64,000 bases of DNA from BP-191 sp035940575 (GTDB taxonomy: Bacteria > Actinomycetota > Actinomycetes > BP-191): positions 1-64,000 of the forward strand of contig DASZER010000012.1 in the NCBI GenBank assembly GCA_035940575.1, in the 5' to 3' direction. Both the position numbers and the translations under genes were made by a program. The notes beneath the pieces were generated by a model. It ran no database searches and was not told the origin of the DNA. It saw nothing but the letters and a program-made list of their open reading frames with translations. Every line of letters starts with the position of its first letter. The first letter of the stretch is position 1. Shown here in pieces: positions 58,927-64,000 of this stretch.

Positions 58927-60306
58927 ATGCCCACGCTGATGTCGCCGACGTCGTCGCTGTTCCTCGTCCCCGAGTCGCGGGACCAGCCGATGCACGTCGG
59001 CGGCCTCCAGCTCTTCCGGCCGCCCGACGGCGCGGGCCCGGACTACCTCGGCGACCTCTACCGCGAGGCGCTGACCCATGCCGACGACGTCGCGCCGCTG
59101 TTCCGCCGCAGGCCGTACCGCGGCTGGCGCACCGCGGGCCAGTGGGCGTGGGAGGACGAGGCCGACATCGACCTCGAGCACCACATCCGGCACTCCGCGC
59201 TGCCGCGCCCGGGGCGCGTACGCGAGCTGCTCGCGCTGGCGTCGCGGCTGCACTCGTCGCTGCTCGACCGCCACCACCCGCTCTGGGAGACCCACCTCAT
59301 CGAGGGGCTCGAGGACGGGCGGTTCGCGGTCTACTCGAAGATCCACCACTCGCTGATCGACGGCGTGTCCGCGCTGCGGCTGCTCGAACGCACGCTCTCC
59401 ACCGACCCCGACGACCGCGACGTGCCGATGCCGTTCTCCAGCCGCATGCACCGCAAGCGCAGGCGCGAGGACGGCGACGGCGAGAACCTCGCGTCCAAGG
59501 TCGCGAAGGCCGGTGCGAGCGCGATCACCGACGCGGTCGGGCTCACGCCGCGGCTGCTGAAGCTCGCGTACGAGGCGTTCGGCGACGGCGGCGCGGTCGT
59601 GCCAGGCCAGGCGCCGCGCTCGATGCTCAACGTCCCCATCACCGGCTCGCGGCGCTTCGCCGCGGACGCGTGGGACCTCCGGCGGATGAAGGACGTCGGC
59701 AGGGCGGCCGACGCGACGTTGAACGACGTCGTCCTCGCGATGTCGTCGGGAGCGCTGCGCCAGTACCTGCTGTCGCAGGACGCGCTGCCCGACGCGCCGC
59801 TCGTCGCGATGACGCCGGTGTCGCTGCGCGGCGACGACGACGACGAGACCGGCAGCGTCAGCGTCGGCGCGATCCTCGTCAGCCTCGCCACCGACGTGGC
59901 CGACCCGGCCGAGCGGCTGCTCGCGATCCGCCGCTCGGCGCGCGACGCGAAGGCCGCGATGGCGGGCCTGTCGCAGCTCCAGGCGACGGCGCTGTCGGCG
60001 GCGATGATGGCGCCGTTGCTGCTGGAGCAGACGCCCGTGAGCGGGCTGGTGCGACCGGCGTTCAACATCGTCATCTCGAACATCCCAGGCCCCAAGGACC
60101 CGCTGTACTGGAACGGCGCGCGGCTCGACGGCATGTACCCGCTGTCGATCCCGATCAACGGCCAGGCGCTGAACATCACCGTGACGAGCTATGCCGGGCG
60201 CGCCCAGTTCGGGCTGACCGGATGCCGACGTACGCTGCCTCACATGCAGCGCCTGCTGAACGGTCTCGAGGAGTCGCTCGCCGCGCTCGAGAAGGCGTTC
60301 CTCTAG
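58927..60306 (+). CDS. Wax ester synthase / diacylglycerol acyltransferase
   Basis: 459 residues. Catalytic HHxxxDG present as KIHHSLIDGVSALRLL; N-terminal MSPTSSLFLVPESRDQPMHV and conserved NIVISNIPGPKDPLYWNGA in the second half (GPxxP region). Makes wax esters or triacylglycerol from acyl-CoA, as in storage-lipid producing actinomycetes. Its stop is directly followed by the ATG of the hydrolase gene. Confidence 0.92.
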   Translation: MPTLMSPTSSLFLVPESRDQPMHVGGLQLFRPPDGAGPDYLGDLYREALTHADDVAPLFRRRPYRGWRTAGQWAWEDEADIDLEHHIRHSALPRPGRVRELLALASRLHSSLLDRHHPLWETHLIEGLEDGRFAVYSKIHHSLIDGVSALRLLERTLSTDPDDRDVPMPFSSRMHRKRRREDGDGENLASKVAKAGASAITDAVGLTPRLLKLAYEAFGDGGAVVPGQAPRSMLNVPITGSRRFAADAWDLRRMKDVGRAADATLNDVVLAMSSGALRQYLLSQDALPDAPLVAMTPVSLRGDDDDETGSVSVGAILVSLATDVADPAERLLAIRRSARDAKAAMAGLSQLQATALSAAMMAPLLLEQTPVSGLVRPAFNIVISNIPGPKDPLYWNGARLDGMYPLSIPINGQALNITVTSYAGRAQFGLTGCRRTLPHMQRLLNGLEESLAALEKAFL

Positions 60307-61512
60307 ATGGGCCGTGCGGCGGCTCCCGCGCCGCGCCGCGAGGCGCTGCTCGACGCGGTACGCCGCCGCGTCGCCGACGAGGTCGTGTCGCTGGCCGACG
60401 TCGAGGCGGTCGTGCGGTTCGACGGCGGCCCTGGCGCGCAGGCGGTCGTCGCGCTGTCGAAGGGGCTCGTGCGCGTCGTGGACGGCGCGGAGTCGGTGAC
60501 GACGACGGTCTCGGCGGACCCGGTGACGTTGCTCGACGTGGTCGAGGGGCGCACGAGCGGCATCGAGGCGTTCCTCGACGGGCGGCTGCGCGTCGACGGC
60601 GACCTCTCGCTGTCGCTGCGGCTCGACGGCGTCTTTGCCGGCGACACCGAGCGGCCCGACAGGTTCCCGCGCGCGGCGATGGTGAAGGCCGGGCGGGTGC
60701 GGACGTTCTCGCTGGAGGCGGGTCCTCCGGACGCGCCGCCGGTCGTGATGCTGCACGGGCTCGGCGCGACGAACGCGTCGCTGCTCCCGACGCTGTGGGA
60801 CCTCGCGACGGACTACCGCGTGCTCGCGCCCGACCTGCCCGGCCACGGCGCGTCGTCGGCGCCGATCGGGCGCTACGACGCGGCGTTCTTCGCCAAGTGG
60901 CTCGCGGCGTACCTCGACGAGGTCGGCATCGACCGGTGCGTGCTGCTCGGCAACAGCCTCGGCGGGCGCATCTCGCTGGAGATCGCGCTGCTGGAGCCCG
61001 ACCGCGTGTCGGCGCTCGTGCTGCTCGCGCCGGCGGTGGCGTTCCGTCGGCTGCGCCAGTTCGTGCCGTTCGTCCGGCTGCTGCGTCCCGAGGCGGCGGC
61101 GCTGCCGTTGCCGATGACGCGGGGGATGGCGCGGGCGACGCTGCGCGCGATGCTGTCGAAGCCGTCGCGGCTGACGGCCCAGTCGTACGACGCGGCGGCG
61201 GGGGAGTTCGTCCGCGTCTACAAGCGGGCGTCGCACCGCATCGCGTTCTTCGCGTCGTTGCGGCAGATCTACCTCGACGACGCGTTCGGCGAGCAGCGCG
61301 GCTTCTGGAAGCGGCTGCCGGCGCTACGGCCGCCGGCGCTGTTCATCTGGGGGGCGCGCGACCGGCTCGTCCCGGCCGGGTTCGCGCGGCACGTCGTCGA
61401 GGCCGTGCCGCGCGCGAGGTCGGTGGTGTTCGAGGACTGCGGGCACGTGCCGCAGTTCGAGCTGCCCGACCGGACGCACAGGGAGATCAGGGCGTTCCTG
61501 CGCGACCTCTAG
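60307..61512 (+). CDS. Fusion of SCP2-like domain and alpha/beta hydrolase
   Basis: 401 residues. The first ~120 residues resemble an SCP2-type lipid-binding module (VRFDGGPGAQAVVALSKG ... DPVTLLDVVEGRTSGIEAFL). Then an alpha/beta hydrolase: oxyanion region VVMLHGLGATNASL, nucleophile in LLGNSLGGRISLE (Ser in GNSLGG), Asp in IWGARDRLVP, His in EDCGHVPQFE. Lipid esterase activity is plausible given the neighbour WS/DGAT. Stop shares CTAG with the convergent exported protein. Confidence 0.85.
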   Translation: MGRAAAPAPRREALLDAVRRRVADEVVSLADVEAVVRFDGGPGAQAVVALSKGLVRVVDGAESVTTTVSADPVTLLDVVEGRTSGIEAFLDGRLRVDGDLSLSLRLDGVFAGDTERPDRFPRAAMVKAGRVRTFSLEAGPPDAPPVVMLHGLGATNASLLPTLWDLATDYRVLAPDLPGHGASSAPIGRYDAAFFAKWLAAYLDEVGIDRCVLLGNSLGGRISLEIALLEPDRVSALVLLAPAVAFRRLRQFVPFVRLLRPEAAALPLPMTRGMARATLRAMLSKPSRLTAQSYDAAAGEFVRVYKRASHRIAFFASLRQIYLDDAFGEQRGFWKRLPALRPPALFIWGARDRLVPAGFARHVVEAVPRARSVVFEDCGHVPQFELPDRTHREIRAFLRDL

Positions 61513-62111
61513 CCGCACTCGGCGACGAGGGTGGCGTACCAGCCCTGCTTGCGCGCGGGGTTGACGCGCAGCGTCGCGTGACCGGTCTCGGTGCTGCCCT
61601 TGATGGAGTGCGTGAACGTGCAGTCGAAGCTGCCCGCCGTGGTGTCGGTGCACTTGACGAGGCGGAGGTTCGCGGCCCACTCGCGCATCGGGTTCAGCAT
61701 CTCGCGCGCGGCCGGCGTGGTGACGTCCTTGAGCGCCTCGGCGTCCTTGGCGTTGTAGGCGCGGGCGAGGAAGCGCATGGCCGCCTCGGGCGTGCGCCAG
61801 CGGCCGTACGTCAGCCGCCGCGGGGTCGCGCCGGGAGCCGCTTCGGGAGCCGCGGGCGGCGCGGCGGCGGGCGCGTGCGAGTGGGTGGCGTGGTCGTGGA
61901 CGTGCGCGGGCTCCTCCCGCGGCGCCGTCGCGGGGAGCAGCACGAAGCCGTGGCGCGAGGTCCCGTCCGGCGGGTCGAACGTCGGCCCCGTCCACTCGGC
62001 GACGGGCGCGAGCGGCGCGGGCGTGGTGCTCGTGGCGAGCGTGGTGGCCGGGACGGCCGGCATGCCGTACGCGGCGGCGCTGACGGCGAGGATCGCAAGG
62101 GAGGTACGCAT
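61509..62111 (-). CDS. Exported protein with His-rich linker, 200 aa
   Basis: Signal peptide (MRTSLAILAVSAAAYG), then a low-complexity linker with HVHDHATHSHAPAAAPPAAP (His cluster, possible metal site), then an NTF2-like fold (EAAMRFLARAYNAKDAEALK ... SFDCTFTHSIKGSTETGHATL) with three Cys. Start at 62111 (after an in-frame ATG at 62147 that would add a Pro/Arg-rich leader). Function unknown. Confidence 0.75.
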   Translation of the reverse strand: MRTSLAILAVSAAAYGMPAVPATTLATSTTPAPLAPVAEWTGPTFDPPDGTSRHGFVLLPATAPREEPAHVHDHATHSHAPAAAPPAAPEAAPGATPRRLTYGRWRTPEAAMRFLARAYNAKDAEALKDVTTPAAREMLNPMREWAANLRLVKCTDTTAGSFDCTFTHSIKGSTETGHATLRVNPARKQGWYATLVAECG

Positions 62112-62146
62112 GCCCGGACGACGCCGTAGCGGCCCGGCGGGTTGCA

Positions 62147-62371
62147 TCACTCCTTGACGCGGTCCGCCCAGAACTCGCCGGGCGGCTGCGTACGCCAGCG
62201 GCGGCGCCGCCGCAGGTACCGCACGAGCAGGACGACGGCGGCGAGGGCGGCGATGCCGACGGAGACGTAGAACAGCGCCGGCACGAGGAGGCTGCCCAGC
62301 AGCACGATGACCATGACGCCGACGAGGTTGGCGTCCTGGCGCGCCCAGCGCTGGTCCGGGTGCCCCGTCAC
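62147..62371 (-). CDS. Small membrane protein, 74 aa
   Basis: Two-helix membrane protein (NLVGVMVIVLLGSLLVPALF and VSVGIAALAAVVLLVRYL) with a strongly basic cytoplasmic end (RRRRRWRTQPPGEFWADRVK). GTG start overlaps the kinase-like gene stop by 4 bases. No family recognised. Confidence 0.7.
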   Translation of the reverse strand: MTGHPDQRWARQDANLVGVMVIVLLGSLLVPALFYVSVGIAALAAVVLLVRYLRRRRRWRTQPPGEFWADRVKE

Positions 62372-63231
62372 GAGTGCTCCCGCAGCGCGTCCTCGGCCGC
62401 CGCGTCGTCGCCGGCGGTGAGGGCTCCGTAGGCGGTCTGCAGGGCGAACGTCGCGGCGTACGCCCGCGCGCGTTCGAGCAGCGTGGGGTCGTCGCGGTCG
62501 GTCGCGGCGTCGACCGTCGCGGCGAGGTCCCAGCCGTACGTCGCCGCGATCGACGCGACGTCGTACGCCGGGTCGCCGACGTGCACCTGCGCCCAGTCGA
62601 GGACGCCGGTGAGGCGCGTGTCGTCGGCGTCCCACAGGAGGTTGGCGCCGGTGAGGTCGCCGTGGACGAGGCCGCGGGGCGCGGTCGTGGCGGCCGCGAC
62701 GGCGGCGTCGAGCGCGCGGGCGGCGCGGTCGCGCGCGCCGGGGGAGAGGCGGTCGTGGAGGGTCTCGCGGATCGCGCCGGCGAGGTCGGGGAACGTCGCG
62801 CGCAACGGCGCCGTGTGCAGCGTCGCCGCGAGCGCGCCGTCCACGGGGACCGCGGCCAGCGCGTCGAGGACGCGCGCGATCTCGGCGGCGAAGCGGTACG
62901 CCATCGGCCCCACCGCGTCGACGCTGGCCGGCGCCAGCGGCTCGCCCGGCAGGTGCTCCTGCCCCACGAACGCGCGGCCGAGCGGCGCCGCCGAGCAGTC
63001 GAGGAACACCCGCGGCAGCGCGACCCGGTCGACGTGCAGCGCGGCGATCGCGGCGGCCTCGCGGGGGAGCGCGCGCAGGGCGCGCTCGTGCTTCGGGAAC
63101 CGGAACGCCGCCCGCGTCCCGACGAGCACGACGTCGTGGTCGCGGCCGGCGTGGAGGCGTACGGCGTCGCGGCCGAACGCGCCGTCCCAGGACGTCGCGA
63201 CGATGCCGACGTAGGTCGAGAGATCGGGCAC
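62368..63231 (-). CDS. Aminoglycoside phosphotransferase-family kinase
   Basis: 287 residues, APH/choline-kinase fold. Kinase loop GLVHGDLTGANLLWD (HGDxxxxN), metal site VLDWAQVHVGDPAYDVA. The N-terminal half contains the ATP-binding lobe with FRFPKHERALRALPREAAAI (the Lys equivalent). Such proteins include antibiotic, small-molecule and hydroxyl-compound kinases; there is no resistance context here. The start is GTG 63231, divergent from the acyl-CoA dehydrogenase-like gene with only 9 bases between. Confidence 0.87.
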   Translation of the reverse strand: MPDLSTYVGIVATSWDGAFGRDAVRLHAGRDHDVVLVGTRAAFRFPKHERALRALPREAAAIAALHVDRVALPRVFLDCSAAPLGRAFVGQEHLPGEPLAPASVDAVGPMAYRFAAEIARVLDALAAVPVDGALAATLHTAPLRATFPDLAGAIRETLHDRLSPGARDRAARALDAAVAAATTAPRGLVHGDLTGANLLWDADDTRLTGVLDWAQVHVGDPAYDVASIAATYGWDLAATVDAATDRDDPTLLERARAYAATFALQTAYGALTAGDDAAAEDALREHS

Positions 63232-63240
63232 GGGTGCATC

Positions 63241-63849
63241 ATGGCGCGCGTGGTCCCCGAGCCGGTACAGGAGGACGCGCGCGCCGCGGCGGGTCTCGCG
63301 CGGTCGGTCGTCGCGGGCGGCGGCGCGGTGGGCCCGACGCTGGCCGAGACGCTCGCCGGCGTGGGGCTGCTCGACGAGACGTTGCCGTGGGCGGTGCGCG
63401 TCGAGGTCGCGCGGGAGGCGGGGCGCGGGTCGTGCTCGGCGGGGCTCGCGGCGTTCGGCTCCTCCGGGCCGCTGCTCGCGGCGGCGGTGCTGTGCGGCGC
63501 GGGGGAGACGGCGGCCGAGACCGGGATGGCGTACGCGCGGGACCGCGTGGTGTTCGGGCGCCCGCTGGCCCGGATGCCGGTGCAGCGCCACGCGTTCGCG
63601 ACGGTGGCGGCGTCGGTCGAGGCGGCGGTGGCGCTGGTGCGGCGCGTCGCGCTCGCGCTCGACGCCGGCGGCGGCGACGGGGGCGCCGACCCCGTCGAGG
63701 AGGCGGCGGTGCTGCCGGTCGCGCTGGACGCCGCGTGGGCGGCGGCGGAGGCGGCGTTGCAGGTCCACGGCGGCTACGGCTACACCGACGAGTACCCCGT
63801 CTCGCGGATGTGGACCGAGGTCGCGGCGGCGCGCGCGGCGCTGCTGTAA
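63241..63849 (+). CDS. Short acyl-CoA dehydrogenase-like protein
   Basis: 202 residues, half the usual ~380. It corresponds to the C-terminal helical domain: MAYARDRVVFGRPLARMPVQ, RHAFATVAASVEAAVALVRR, and ALQVHGGYGYTDEYPVSRMW, where the glycine-rich FAD contact motif is intact. The FAD-binding middle beta-domain and the N-terminal helical domain are missing, although an N-terminal ~80-residue segment (GPTLAETLAGVGLLDETLPW) of unclear origin precedes it. Such short ACADs usually work as part of a heteromer; the partner is not in view, or the gene is a remnant. Confidence 0.78.
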   Translation: MARVVPEPVQEDARAAAGLARSVVAGGGAVGPTLAETLAGVGLLDETLPWAVRVEVAREAGRGSCSAGLAAFGSSGPLLAAAVLCGAGETAAETGMAYARDRVVFGRPLARMPVQRHAFATVAASVEAAVALVRRVALALDAGGGDGGADPVEEAAVLPVALDAAWAAAEAALQVHGGYGYTDEYPVSRMWTEVAAARAALL

Positions 63850-63880
63850 CGCCCGCCGCCCCCGGCGCGATGGAGGGGGC

Positions 63881-64000
63881 ATGACGCGACGCATCGGTGC
63901 CGTGCTGTTCCTGGTGTTCCTGTCGGTGTGCCTGCCGGTCGCGCCCGCCTCGGCGGCGACGGCGACCGTGACGATCGGCTCGTCGCTGAGCCCGAGGTCG
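63881..64000 (+). CDS. Secreted protein, 3' end cut by window
   Basis: Starts MTRRIGAVLFLVFLSVCLPV with the signal peptide ending at PASA, then ATATVTIGSSLSPRS. GGAGGGGG ribosome site before the ATG. The visible mature start is beta-like (TVTIGSS), as in cupredoxins, but too little is present to classify it. Confidence 0.65.
   Translation, partial: MTRRIGAVLFLVFLSVCLPVAPASAATATVTIGSSLSPRS

Overview
The window is very GC-rich, gene-dense and full of 4-base ATGA/GTGA start-stop overlaps, with many GTG starts. These traits and the gene families (DUF3043, AdoK-type adenosine kinase, KorAB, WS/DGAT acyltransferase, HesB next to nadA) point to a member of the Actinomycetota, class Actinomycetes. 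I see no rRNA, tRNA, CRISPR array, transposase or prophage. Much of the gene order (sucB, pepA, gcvT, cobST, DUF3043, glycerate kinase, HesB, adoK, trpD) matches, from memory, the Mycobacterium tuberculosis Rv2192c-Rv2215 region, so the backbone is chromosomal core with lineage-specific insertions.

Layout. Bases 1-4.9 kb hold the 2-oxoglutarate dehydrogenase E2 (sucB) and an E3 (lpdA) interrupted by one in-frame TAG, a small conserved protein and a methyltransferase. 4.9-11.8 kb holds an exported PHP-type hydrolase with a ceramidase-like partner, a PucR-type regulator, and an ECF sigma factor overlapping a membrane-anchored beta-propeller. 11.8-14.8 kb is pepA, gcvT and a MmcQ/YjbR protein. 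15-21 kb is a phosphorelay trio (kinase, receiver, hybrid kinase) followed by an unrecognised gene, a metallo-beta-lactamase-fold enzyme and a small secreted protein.

21-29.9 kb is the most striking region. Eight genes on the minus strand overlap each other by 1-4 bases and lie behind a cobalamin riboswitch. They encode an LPATG-anchored alpha-barrel protein and a membrane-anchored DUF4430 protein (together resembling the two domains of animal transcobalamin), a complete ECF-type ABC importer (EcfT, fused double ATPase, S component), and the late B12 assembly enzymes: an MBL-CobU fusion, CobT and CobS. I read it as one corrinoid capture, import and salvage operon.

30-39.4 kb carries small membrane proteins, nadA, glycerate kinase, a SecD-P1-like lipoprotein, a HesB-type Fe-S carrier, a thiolase, adoK, and a tusA/cysteine desulfurase pair. 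adoK and tusA are separated by about 0.3 kb bounded by a 16-bp direct repeat, which looks like an insertion. 40-48.9 kb has a membrane metallopeptidase, korAB (ferredoxin-dependent 2-oxoacid oxidation, a possible bypass for a defective E3), an RraB-like protein, an MscS channel, and a Fur/PerR-rubrerythrin-DUF3501 operon behind a perfect operator palindrome. 49-54 kb holds a receiver-like protein, a zinc ribbon, trpD, two GNAT enzymes, an HTH-less Lrp protein and a PD-(D/E)XK-like protein. 54-64 kb has a DnaQ-UvrC-type fusion nuclease, an acyl-CoA carboxylase beta subunit, a WS/DGAT acyltransferase, an SCP2-like/hydrolase fusion, an APH-family kinase and a short acyl-CoA dehydrogenase-like protein.

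Five convergent gene pairs end on a shared CTAG so that both TAG stops use the same four bases; the adoK/tusA junction appears to be a sixth, split by the insertion.
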